Shown piece by piece: positions 27,371 through 33,805 of a stretch of DNA of 50,815 bases. The first letter of the stretch is position 1, and every line of letters starts with the position of its first letter. The position numbers and the translations under genes were made by a program. Source of the stretch: Fidelibacterota bacterium SCGC AAA003-L08 (GTDB taxonomy: Bacteria; Fidelibacterota; Marinisomatia; SCGC-AAA003-L08; D37C17). The notes beneath the pieces were generated by a model. The model did no database searches and was not told the origin of the DNA. It worked only from the letters and a program-made list of their open reading frames with translations. The DNA is taken from the NCBI GenBank assembly GCA_000405805.1, contig ASPJ01000005.1, positions 1-50,815 of the forward strand. The letters run 5' to 3'.

Positions 27371-27790
27371 TTAGTATTTAAATGGATCTTTTTGATAGAT
27401 CTTTGAACATGAATACTCTCGATATTCTTTAGTATTATTTTTGTTAATTTGTGTTGAAGTTAATTTATTATCTGAATAATTAAAATGGATAAAATTTATA
27501 TACTCAATATGATCGTAGAATTTTTTATTCAGTTCTCTTTCATTATGATCTTCTATAATAAAAAAAATTCCAAAATTTGTCCACATTAAATCTTCAAAAA
27601 AATAATCACGAATTGTTACTTTATTTTGAACGGAAGTTAAAACCCATTGAAGTGTTCTTTGAGATTCGTCAACTATAAATCTATGTGTATAATCATAAGA
27701 ATAATTATCACAACTACATTCATACAACTGTTTAGAAAACAGAAAAGAAACTAAAAGAGACAAAATTAATATGGATAAATATTTCTTCAT
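27371..27790 (-). CDS. Small secreted protein, unknown function
   Basis: A 139-residue exported protein with signal peptide MKKYLSILILSLLVSFLFS, then a Cys-containing YECSCDNYSYDY head and a Cys close to the end (EYSCSKIY). An upstream ATG two codons earlier (27796) is possible. Size, the YxCS head and the C-terminal Cys resemble the protein at 32522, which may be a distant relative. The start is about 30 bases from a glmS-tail copy; the stop is in the boundary box. Confidence 0.65.
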   Translation of the reverse strand: MKKYLSILILSLLVSFLFSKQLYECSCDNYSYDYTHRFIVDESQRTLQWVLTSVQNKVTIRDYFFEDLMWTNFGIFFIIEDHNERELNKKFYDHIEYINFIHFNYSDNKLTSTQINKNNTKEYREYSCSKIYQKDPFKY

Positions 27791-27825
27791 AAACATATGT
27801 AAGTAGTTGTTTTTATTGAACTTAG

Positions 27826-27846
27826 CTACTCAACTGTTACGAATTG
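27826..27846 (-). repeat. glmS-tail copy (F-V-T-V-E-stop)
   Basis: On the - strand CAA TTC GTA ACA GTT GAG TAG. The Ser codon is lost, but V-T-V-E-stop is kept with different third bases from the other copies. This unit carries the full-length helix-turn-helix ORF on the opposite strand, starting inside this copy at 27844. Confidence 0.7.
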
Positions 27847-28173
27847 AACTTTGTGAGTTATATTCCAATTCTGACATTTATACATCGTTATAGATCCCCT
27901 GATTTTGTACATAAAAAAGTATTAGATAGGAAACATCGAAAGTTACACAATATAATAGTTAAACTCAAATCTCAAGGATTGGGATATAGAAGAATATCAA
28001 AACGATTAAATGAAATGGGAGTAAAGAGTTTTACAGGAAAGACATTTTATCCGAGTTTAGTTTCAGAACTATATAAGAAAATAGAAAAGAAGTTATCTTA
28101 TTTAGATGAACCTACAATATCTGAGTATTATGGTTTTGATATATATTTTATGTGTATGGTTAAGGACAATTAG
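27844..28173 (+). CDS. Small recombinase-like helix-turn-helix protein opposite to cargo
   Basis: A 109-residue protein read against the direction of the cargo. Residues 40-80 carry KLKSQGLGYRRISKRLNEMG and SFTGKTFYPSLVSELYKK, close to the DNA-binding part of large serine recombinases ('Recombinase' domain) in which a G-x-S/G-YRxIAxxLN helix pair is followed by GKxW/F. No serine-recombinase catalytic domain is present. The N-terminus (IPILTFIHRYRSPDFVHKKV) and C-terminus align with the 48-residue class 1 peptides. It starts with TTG in the glmS-tail copy, and its last 14 bases overlap the end of the LRR gene. Confidence 0.7.
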   Translation: MNFVSYIPILTFIHRYRSPDFVHKKVLDRKHRKLHNIIVKLKSQGLGYRRISKRLNEMGVKSFTGKTFYPSLVSELYKKIEKKLSYLDEPTISEYYGFDIYFMCMVKDN

Positions 28174-29035
28174 ATTGGTCTTGAGTTCCCCATTCACCAT
28201 CATCGATACAATCATAATGATATTCTTCACAAAGATGATTACCAGTTAAATCGAGACCATTATCCAATAATGATAAATTACAAATACTTTCAGGAATAGA
28301 TGTGAGTTGATTAGAAGTCAACTTTAATGTTTCTAAATTATTTAAATTCCCAATACTCTCTGGAAGTGATGTAAGTTGATTATTTTGTGATCTTAACGAC
28401 ATCAAATCATTTAAATCCCCAATACTCTCTGGAAGTGACATAAGTTGATTATCATGTAAATATAAATAATCTAAAATATTCAAATTCCCAATACTCTCTG
28501 GAAGTGATGTAAGTTGATTATCACTAACATTTAATATATCTAAATTCGTCAAATTTCCAATATTATCAGGAAGTGATGTAAATTGATTTCCCCGTAACTC
28601 TAAATAATATAAATTTGTTAAGTTTCCCATCTCTTCTGGAATATTTCCAATCAATAGATTATTCCTTAAACTTAATTGAGTTAAATTTGTCAGTCGTCCT
28701 ATATCAGAGGGTATTTCTCCTGTAAGATTCTCATATTCTAAATATATTTCTGTAGTTGTTTCAATATTATAACATTGATTCCATAAATAAACTTCTTCAC
28801 CACAACTACCACATTCATCATAACCAGGTCCATCACATACACCACACTCATCTAATACTAAACCACTATTGGGAACATCATCACATCCTGAACAAGTTGA
28901 ATTATCACCATCACATACACCACATTCATCATTAATCAATCCACTACCATGAATTCCATCACAACCTTCAGGTTCTTCATCACAGGAAGAAAATATTAAA
29001 AGAGATAAAATTAGTATTTTGGATAGAAATTTCAT
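28160..29035 (-). CDS. LRR lipoprotein with ECGVCDG-type repeats
   Basis: A 291-residue lipoprotein: signal peptide MKFLSKILILSLLIFSSC (Cys 18), then Cys-rich LINDECGVCDGDNSTCSGCD and LVLDECGVCDGPGYDECGSC units, then about seven 23-residue LRRs ending LTSLPESIGNLNNLETLKL. The repeats switch from the GEIP to the SLPESIG type. Start-region DNA is nearly identical for about 95 bases to the LRR gene at 31309, including the gap up to the glmS-tail copy. Likely surface-exposed binding protein. Stop overlaps the end of the opposite HTH gene. Confidence 0.88.
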   Translation of the reverse strand: MKFLSKILILSLLIFSSCDEEPEGCDGIHGSGLINDECGVCDGDNSTCSGCDDVPNSGLVLDECGVCDGPGYDECGSCGEEVYLWNQCYNIETTTEIYLEYENLTGEIPSDIGRLTNLTQLSLRNNLLIGNIPEEMGNLTNLYYLELRGNQFTSLPDNIGNLTNLDILNVSDNQLTSLPESIGNLNILDYLYLHDNQLMSLPESIGDLNDLMSLRSQNNQLTSLPESIGNLNNLETLKLTSNQLTSIPESICNLSLLDNGLDLTGNHLCEEYHYDCIDDGEWGTQDQSNCP

Positions 29036-29056
29036 TCTAAAAGTAACTTACAAAGT

Positions 29057-29077
29057 TCACTCTACAGTTACGGACTT
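29057..29077 (-). repeat. glmS-tail copy (K-S-V-T-V-E-stop)
   Basis: On the - strand AAG TCC GTA ACT GTA GAG TGA; identical to the copy at 25473 except for a TGA stop. Preceded by a Phe codon. The LRR lipoprotein start follows 21 bases later. Confidence 0.8.
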
Positions 29078-29222
29078 GAAAGATGTAGTAGATAGATATT
29101 CCATACCTTATTTAACCTTTGTTTATCATTGTAAAACTAATAGGTTCATTTATCATAAAAAAGAATTAATTGAATCTGGAGAGTATAAGGATTTTGATAT
29201 TAAGTATGTTAGGAGGGGTTAG
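29076..29222 (+). CDS. Short opposite-strand ORF, class 1 (48 residues)
   Basis: Same form as the ORF at 25492: TTG start at the inner edge of the glmS-tail copy, the PYLTFVYHCKTNRFIYHKKE core, and a YVRRG end with TAG in the boundary box. In its core it differs from the 25492 copy only at a silent Ile codon (ATC to ATT). The frame is open further upstream to 29019, but that part is antisense to the cargo signal peptide. Confidence 0.45.
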   Translation: MKDVVDRYSIPYLTFVYHCKTNRFIYHKKELIESGEYKDFDIKYVRRG

Positions 29223-29253
29223 TTATTTAATTAATGTAATAGTTTGGAAACTA

Positions 29254-29790
29254 TTAAAATATATTTTCAATTTTTAGATTCAAACTTAAACCATAATCCA
29301 ATTCTTTAGAAAATGGATAAATTATCCATCTGAAGGATAATCCTATTTTCTCCCCGAATATAAGTGATCCTTCTATATTTATTGGAAAGGTAAAGTTCCA
29401 TTTATTTCCAATATTATTGACTCCTGATCCTAGAGTTCCTGAAATAAGAATAAAATTACCTCCTATTCCAGTTGATCCCGGATCATAACCACCTAATTTA
29501 TAATATTTACCATAAAAATAACTAAAACCTATCCCATTATCTCTAGAACATGGGGAGAAACAAAAAGGGTTGAATTCTAGGAAAGAATCAACTCTATAAC
29601 TTTGATAAAAATTATTAATTTTATATTTATTTAATTGTCCTGAAAGAAATATAAAATTTGGAGATTGGACTAATATTCCATCTCTATTAGGTCGAGGTAC
29701 CGTAGTAACTCCCAAACCAATTTCAAGATTATTAGAGAAACTAAATGATAATAAATGAAATAATATGATTATTTTAAATAAATTTTTCAT
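29254..29790 (-). CDS. Secreted beta-rich protein, outer-membrane-barrel-like
   Basis: A 178-residue exported protein. The start is MKNLFKIIILFHLLSFSFS at 29790; a longer frame from 29847 would start on the TTG of a promoter -35 box and is rejected. The mature part alternates polar and hydrophobic residues (LEIGLGVTTVPRP, GGNFILISGTLGSGVNN, IGLSFRWIIYPFS) and ends in Phe, which fits a small outer-membrane barrel. Directly after the stop, in another frame, lies a remnant TITLIK-stop like the T9SS domain end of the 25639 gene. Confidence 0.65.
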   Translation of the reverse strand: MKNLFKIIILFHLLSFSFSNNLEIGLGVTTVPRPNRDGILVQSPNFIFLSGQLNKYKINNFYQSYRVDSFLEFNPFCFSPCSRDNGIGFSYFYGKYYKLGGYDPGSTGIGGNFILISGTLGSGVNNIGNKWNFTFPINIEGSLIFGEKIGLSFRWIIYPFSKELDYGLSLNLKIENIF

Positions 29791-29800
29791 CGATTTATTA

Positions 29801-29868
29801 TTACTTGTCATAAGTCTAATTTTACTGAAAAATATAAGGGTTGTCAAATTATAAGTAAGAGGGAGGGG
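29801..29868. repeat. Class 2 junction block, copy 1 (promoter plus short opposite ORF)
   Basis: The first 63 bases (29801-29863) are identical to 30451-30513. On the - strand they hold TTGACA-N17-TAAAAT; on the + strand they read a TCHKSNFTEKYKGCQIISKR peptide that stops next to the stop of the cargo gene 29872. This copy lacks a glmS-tail sequence. Confidence 0.75.
29819..29847 (-). promoter_or_regulatory. Sigma-70-type promoter, copy 2
   Basis: TTGACA (29842-29847), 17 bases, TAAAAT (29819-29824), read on the - strand. It would drive the barrel-like gene that starts at 29790 from a start point near 29812, about 22 bases upstream of the ATG. Confidence 0.75.
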
Positions 29869-29871
29869 TGA

Positions 29872-30366
29872 TTATCTATAATCAATTAATTCCTTTGGAG
29901 TTGAAGAATTCATAGTTAAACTTCCATAATTTCCAATAATAGTAAAATAATTTATATCTTCATTGTATATAATTCTTTCAATATTCTCAAATTCAGTGTT
30001 TATATAATATTGATCCAATGTTGAATTATAAGAATCACTTAAATCAAAACTAAAATTTTCTCCATTATAACTAAATGATAATACCCCATCATTATTCTCG
30101 AAAATTATATTATGAGGACCTGATTCAACATTTTGTATTTCAATACTTAAATCTGTTACTGTTGTATTTGGGTAATTTATAAAATAGAAATAATAACCGG
30201 TACCTACTACCTGTTCCCAATCTTCAGAATATTGAGACATATTTAGAGTTTTAATTAAAACCCAATCAACATCTATTTCACTAGATCCAGAAACTGGATT
30301 ATCACCTTCACTACAAGAAAACATAAAAAGGGATAAGAATAATATTTTAAATAGGTTTTTCATCAT
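29872..30366 (-). CDS. Lipoprotein, unknown function
   Basis: A 164-residue lipoprotein starting MMKNLFKILFLSLFMFSC (either ATG possible), with the lipobox Cys at 18 followed by a SEGDNPVSGSSEIDVDW linker. The mature part is beta-rich with no domain I recognise. The start is 17 bases after a glmS-tail copy (30384-30401), and a promoter copy lies about 100 bases upstream. The stop abuts the stop of the class 2 opposite-strand frame. Confidence 0.75.
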   Translation of the reverse strand: MMKNLFKILFLSLFMFSCSEGDNPVSGSSEIDVDWVLIKTLNMSQYSEDWEQVVGTGYYFYFINYPNTTVTDLSIEIQNVESGPHNIIFENNDGVLSFSYNGENFSFDLSDSYNSTLDQYYINTEFENIERIIYNEDINYFTIIGNYGSLTMNSSTPKELIDYR

Positions 30367-30383
30367 TTTATTGTTGTTTCTTT

Positions 30384-30401
30384 CTACTCTACCGTAACCG
30401 A
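30384..30401 (-). repeat. glmS-tail copy (S-V-T-V-E-stop)
   Basis: On the - strand TCG GTT ACG GTA GAG TAG. Every codon but Glu and Thr-Val wobble differs from other copies, yet the residues are the same. Upstream codons (T-N-N-H) no longer resemble glmS. Confidence 0.8.
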
Positions 30402-30518
30402 ATGATTGTTGGTGGGTTTTTTAAACCAGTCTTGATCATTGAATTTATTGTTACTTGTCATAAGTCTAATTTTACTGAAAAATATAAGGGTTGTCAAATT
30501 ATAAGTAAGAGGGGTTAG
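30402..30518 (+). CDS. Short opposite-strand ORF, class 2 (38 residues)
   Basis: ATG start directly next to the glmS-tail copy; the peptide includes KPVLIIEFIVTCHKSNFTEK and ends ISKRG, stopping one base before the cargo stop codon of the MORN gene. Its layout (PxL, then Cys, Lys, Asn, ending KRG) parallels the class 1 peptide although the DNA differs. The region also carries promoter copy 3 on the other strand, so conservation may come from that. Confidence 0.35.
   Translation: MIVGGFFKPVLIIEFIVTCHKSNFTEKYKGCQIISKRG
30469..30497 (-). promoter_or_regulatory. Sigma-70-type promoter, copy 3
   Basis: TTGACA (30492-30497), 17 bases, TAAAAT (30469-30474), read on the - strand, within a 63-base perfect repeat (30451-30513). 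It faces the glmS-tail copy at 30384-30401 and the lipoprotein gene starting at 30366. Confidence 0.75.
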
Positions 30519-31127
30519 TTATTCTACTGGACTACCATATTTCCATTGACCTATATATAACACTTCTCCATTAGAGTTTGTATAGGTTCCATAACCATTA
30601 AACATACCATACTTAAATTCACCTACATATTTATCCCCTTCATAAGATCCTGTTCCAAATATTAAGGTTCCTTGACCATGTCCAAGACCATTTTTATATT
30701 CACCTACATATTTTTCTCCATTAGAAAATGTATAGGTTCCTTGACCATGTTGTAAATCATTATTATATTCACCTACATATTTTGATCCACTAGACCATGT
30801 ATAGGTTCCAAAACCCTCCATGTCCCCGTCTTTATATTCACCTACATATTTTTCTCCACTAGAAAATGTATAGGTTCCTTGACCATGTTCAAGACCATTT
30901 TTATGTTCACCTACATATTGATCACCTTCATTAGGTCCAAATCCCCATGTATAGGTTCCATAACCATGTTCAAGACCATTTTTATGTTCACCTACATATT
31001 TATCTCCATTAGAATATGTATATGTTCCATAACCATTGACACAATCTCCTTGAATACATCCTTCTTCAGATAAAAGAAAAGAACTTCCTAAAATTAATAA
31101 TGTTAATATTTTAAATAGATTTTTCAT
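30519..31127 (-). CDS. Secreted MORN-repeat protein
   Basis: A 202-residue exported protein with signal peptide MKNLFKILTLLILGSSFLLS, a short CIQGDCVNGYGTYTYSNG head and then about seven 22-24 residue classical MORN repeats of the type GEKYVGEYKNGLGHGQGTL. MORN arrays form beta meanders and can bind lipids or proteins. The repeats are also near-identical at DNA level, so they can expand or shrink by recombination. Starts 19 bases after a glmS-tail copy; stop in the boundary box. Confidence 0.9.
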   Translation of the reverse strand: MKNLFKILTLLILGSSFLLSEEGCIQGDCVNGYGTYTYSNGDKYVGEHKNGLEHGYGTYTWGFGPNEGDQYVGEHKNGLEHGQGTYTFSSGEKYVGEYKDGDMEGFGTYTWSSGSKYVGEYNNDLQHGQGTYTFSNGEKYVGEYKNGLGHGQGTLIFGTGSYEGDKYVGEFKYGMFNGYGTYTNSNGEVLYIGQWKYGSPVE

Positions 31128-31146
31128 CGATTTTTGTTAAACTCAA

Positions 31147-31167
31147 TCACTCTACAGTTATGGACTT
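31147..31167 (-). repeat. glmS-tail copy (K-S-I-T-V-E-stop)
   Basis: On the - strand AAG TCC ATA ACT GTA GAG TGA, with a Val to Ile change. On the opposite strand the same base change makes an ATG (31160) just before the class 1 peptide. The MORN gene starts 19 bases beyond the stop. Confidence 0.8.
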
Positions 31168-31312
31168 GAAAGATACAACAGATAGATATTCCATACCTTA
31201 TTTAACCTTTGTTTATCATTGTAAAACTAACAGGTTCATCTATCATAAAAAAGAATTAATTGAATCTTGTGAGTATAAGGATTTTGATATTAAGTATGTT
31301 AGGAGGGGTTAA
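31166..31312 (+). CDS. Short opposite-strand ORF, class 1 (48 residues)
   Basis: Third copy of the 48-residue form, with PYLTFVYHCKTNRFIYHKKE core and YVRRG end; stop TAA overlaps the cargo stop of the LRR gene at 31309 by two bases. One replacement (Gly to Cys) and one silent change (Asn AAT to AAC) in the core compared with 25492. An in-frame ATG two codons earlier (31160) is an alternative start. Confidence 0.45.
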   Translation: MKDTTDRYSIPYLTFVYHCKTNRFIYHKKELIESCEYKDFDIKYVRRG

Positions 31313-32334
31313 GGACAAGTAGTCCAATTATATCCACCATAAGGACCATAAGGATCTAGGTAACAACAATTATATTGATTTTGTGATCCCCAACTATAAA
31401 TACAATCATAGTGATGTTCTTCACATAGATCATTACCATCTACATATATATTTAAATAAAGATTACAGATACTCTCTGGAATAGTGGTGAGTTGATTGAA
31501 TCTTAAATATAAATATGTTAAACTACTTAAATTCTCAATACTCTCCGGGATAGTAGTGAGTTGATTTAAATCTAAACTCAGTGATGATAAATTCATTAGG
31601 TTTCCAAACTCTGTAGGTAAAGAAGTAAGTTTATTATGAGTCAAATCTAGAGTCCTTAAATTTATTAAGTTTTCAATATTACTAGGGATAGAATTGAAAT
31701 CATTATTAATCAAGTATAATTCCTCTAGTTTAGTTAAATCTCCAATACTCTCTGGAAAAGTAGTAAGTATAGAATCTAATTTTAGATATTCTAAATTAGT
31801 TAAATTTCTAATACTTTCTGGAAAAGAGATAAGATTATTTCCCATTAAATTTAGAGAAGTTAATTTAGTTAAATTTCCAATACTCTCCGGAACAGATATA
31901 AGATGACCATTAAGTGATTCTAAATGAGATAACCTACTTAAATTTCCAATACTTTCCGGAAGAATAATTATATCATAATTATAAAGGTTCCAACTAAAAC
32001 TAATTAACCTCCCATCAGAACTCCATTCTTGATTAGAACCGACATTAATTAATAAATAGTCATTCAATACTTCATTCATATCTCTTATATCTCTGATAAC
32101 ATCCAAATCATTAGAATAAAAACAATCATGACTTGGATAATCCCAATTAGGATTACCATAAAGGAGAGACAGACTTTCACAGTTTTCACCACATGAAGTT
32201 AGAGTACCATCGTCTACATTAACTATAGGATCACATCCCTCAGAAAAATGAGGGATAGAAGTACCTTCTTCTTCTTCATCACAGGAAGAAAATATTAAAA
32301 GAGATAAAATTAGTATTTTGGATAGAAATTTCAT
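31309..32334 (-). CDS. LRR lipoprotein
   Basis: A 341-residue lipoprotein with signal peptide MKFLSKILILSLLIFSSC identical to that of the gene at 28160. An N-terminal head of about 130 residues holds several Cys, then about eight 23-residue LRRs of the form LTTIPESIENLSSLTYLYLR (residues 130-300) and a Cys-rich C-terminus. It lacks the ECGVCDG units of its relative, suggesting a swap of the middle between shared ends. Stop in the boundary box. Confidence 0.88.
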   Translation of the reverse strand: MKFLSKILILSLLIFSSCDEEEEGTSIPHFSEGCDPIVNVDDGTLTSCGENCESLSLLYGNPNWDYPSHDCFYSNDLDVIRDIRDMNEVLNDYLLINVGSNQEWSSDGRLISFSWNLYNYDIIILPESIGNLSRLSHLESLNGHLISVPESIGNLTKLTSLNLMGNNLISFPESIRNLTNLEYLKLDSILTTFPESIGDLTKLEELYLINNDFNSIPSNIENLINLRTLDLTHNKLTSLPTEFGNLMNLSSLSLDLNQLTTIPESIENLSSLTYLYLRFNQLTTIPESICNLYLNIYVDGNDLCEEHHYDCIYSWGSQNQYNCCYLDPYGPYGGYNWTTCP

Positions 32335-32355
32335 TCTAAAAGTAACTCACAAAGT

Positions 32356-32376
32356 TCACTCCACAGTAACTGATTT
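32356..32376 (-). repeat. glmS-tail copy (K-S-V-T-V-E-stop)
   Basis: On the - strand AAA TCA GTT ACT GTG GAG TGA, preceded by V-I-D. All of Lys, Ser, Val and Val use different codons from the 25473 copy. The LRR gene starts 21 bases after the stop. Confidence 0.8.
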
Positions 32377-32521
32377 ATCTATTACAACTAAATTTGAATA
32401 TGTTCCAGTTATAACATTCATATATCATTGTAAAACTAATAGATTCATCTATCATAAGAAAGAATTAATTGAATCTGGAGAGTATAAGAATTTTGATATT
32501 GGGTTTAGGATGAGGGGTTAG
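32374..32521 (+). repeat. Opposite-strand peptide block, class 1, diverged copy
   Basis: Fourth full copy, reading PVITFIYHCKTNRFIYHKKE then SGEYKNFDI and a diverged FRMRG end, with TAG in the boundary box at 32519-32521. The position of the TTG start is TTA here; the frame is open back to a TTG at 32318, within the cargo signal peptide of the opposite strand. Four silent against two conservative changes in the core relative to 25492. Confidence 0.6.
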
Positions 32522-32875
32522 TTATTTTACTATACATCTCCCTATAAGAGGAGAAGTTACCTCCTCAAGACCAGTCTCCCCAATTAAATAAGTCTCAGAA
32601 TAAGTTTTATTATTTTTATTTATAATAGTTATAAATATATCTGGATAACTATAAGTTTGTGTTAAAATAATAAAATCCTTCGTTTCCTTTGTAATCTCAA
32701 AGTAGTTCTTATCGTCCATTATAAATTGATTTCCATATCTCTGATAAGTTGAAATGGAAACCTTTATATTCTCAGGATCAGAAAAACCCTCCATGGAACT
32801 CGAACAAACGTATTCCTCTGATAATAAAAAGGAACTAAATAGTGTAATTAATAAAAAATATAAAGTTTTCTTCAT
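32522..32875 (-). CDS. Small secreted protein, unknown function
   Basis: A 117-residue exported protein: signal peptide MKKTLYFLLITLFSSFLLS, then EEYVCSSSMEGFSDPENIKV and a beta-like body ending in IGRCIVK. Two Cys near the ends may pair. No domain is known to me. It resembles in outline the protein at 27371. The start lies 30 bases after a glmS-tail copy. Confidence 0.65.
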   Translation of the reverse strand: MKKTLYFLLITLFSSFLLSEEYVCSSSMEGFSDPENIKVSISTYQRYGNQFIMDDKNYFEITKETKDFIILTQTYSYPDIFITIINKNNKTYSETYLIGETGLEEVTSPLIGRCIVK

Positions 32876-32905
32876 AATGACCTCTTTTAAGTTTTTTGTA
32901 TCTAA

Positions 32906-32923
32906 CTACTCTACGGTGGTTGA
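32906..32923 (-). repeat. glmS-tail copy (S-T-T-V-E-stop)
   Basis: On the - strand TCA ACC ACC GTA GAG TAG, with Val to Thr at one position. It separates the restriction-modification unit from the first small secreted protein gene. No opposite-strand peptide block follows it. Confidence 0.65.
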
Positions 32924-32994
32924 TTGGTTCTTATTGTAGTGATTCTTTGTTTTAATGTAATTCATAGTCATAGTATAAACATTTTAGATACAAA

Positions 32995-33025
32995 AAGTAA
33001 AAAGTTGTATTCCGACCTTTTACTT
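32995..33025 (-). terminator. Possible weak terminator after the HNH gene
   Basis: An 8-base AAGTAAAA/TTTTACTT stem with a 15-base interior and T-rich flank lies just beyond the HNH stop codon. All-AT pairing and the long loop make it weak. Confidence 0.3.
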
Positions 33026-33052
33026 ATTTAATCTATTATCAATAATTATTTA

Positions 33053-33805
33053 TCATTTTTCTAAATATTTAATTTTTAAATATTCTTTACTTGGATAATT
33101 CTCATTTTTATCTTTATTGATTTTATTACCATTATATTGCCAGTATTCAGAACCTTTCAAAGAACTATCTACTTCAATAGTATAGTTATCAGGATTTATT
33201 TTAATTTTATTCTTATCAAATAAACTATGTATATCAGCTCTCAGCAGTAAACCATTAGATGATTGATTGATTCCTGTATCAGAATGACTAGCAATATGAG
33301 CTCCCTCTAAAACTTCTTTTACATTACAATTAGAAATAACACATGTAGAATTATAATTGTGTAATAGCTTTTTTTTAAATTTTGGCTGTCCAGTTCTTAA
33401 TATATGTTTTGCCCAACGATATTGAATATCATCGACATCATCATCTTGAGCTTCTCCAACTTCTTTAATGGTTTCTGAAAATAATTTTCTAATTTTAATG
33501 TCTTTTTTATAAACTTCTCCATAAGTCCTGGAAGCACCATCTCTGAGTATGTCTATATAATATTTAGGTTCATTATTTAAAATTTCTTTTTCTATATATA
33601 TTTCATCTTCTACTTGAGCATCTTTATCATCGAAATATGACCCAAATTGATATAACCTAAACTCACCATTATTTTCAATTTTATATGTATACTCATATTC
33701 TTGACTAGTCTGTCTATCTATATGTTTTATTTTTTTACCAGATTCATTACCATAAAATGATATGGGGTCAATTCCCTTTGGAATAGTAATGTATCTATCA
33801 TGCAT
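33053..33805 (-). CDS. HNH endonuclease, likely restriction enzyme of the adjacent R-M system
   Basis: A 250-residue protein whose C-terminal third matches the HNH_2 type nuclease (PF13391): CVISNCNVKEVLEGAHIASH, then SNGLLLRADIHSLFDKNKI, giving the His-Asn-His core. The N-terminal 150 residues (ISFYGNESGKKIKHIDRQ) are unrecognised and may bind the target site. It follows two cytosine methyltransferases in the same direction. The frame is open upstream of the ATG at 33805 (LFRSNLGLAG) as far as the methyltransferase stop codon, and that stretch looks protein-like, so the true start may be earlier at a rare codon. Confidence 0.8.
   Translation of the reverse strand: MHDRYITIPKGIDPISFYGNESGKKIKHIDRQTSQEYEYTYKIENNGEFRLYQFGSYFDDKDAQVEDEIYIEKEILNNEPKYYIDILRDGASRTYGEVYKKDIKIRKLFSETIKEVGEAQDDDVDDIQYRWAKHILRTGQPKFKKKLLHNYNSTCVISNCNVKEVLEGAHIASHSDTGINQSSNGLLLRADIHSLFDKNKIKINPDNYTIEVDSSLKGSEYWQYNGNKINKDKNENYPSKEYLKIKYLEK

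Noticed and set aside
29019..29078. Upstream extension of the opposite-strand frames at 29019 and 32318
   Set aside because: The added part is antisense to the conserved signal-peptide start of the cargo gene, so its conservation is explained by the cargo. Only the part from the glmS tail onward was kept as possibly coding.
29791..29847. Longer start for the barrel-like gene at 29847
   Set aside because: That frame begins on the TTG of the TTGACA box of a repeated promoter and places the signal peptide 19 residues in; the ATG at 29790 gives a normal signal peptide.
30519..31073. CRISPR-like regular repeats near 30.6-31.0 kb
   Set aside because: The regular 70-90 base pattern is the DNA of MORN repeats in one open frame; there are no spacers or cas genes.
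22137..33000. Other open frames opposite to the LRR, TPR and MORN genes
   Set aside because: They mirror the repeat pattern of the coding strand, have no signal peptides or start sites, and vanish where the repeats end.
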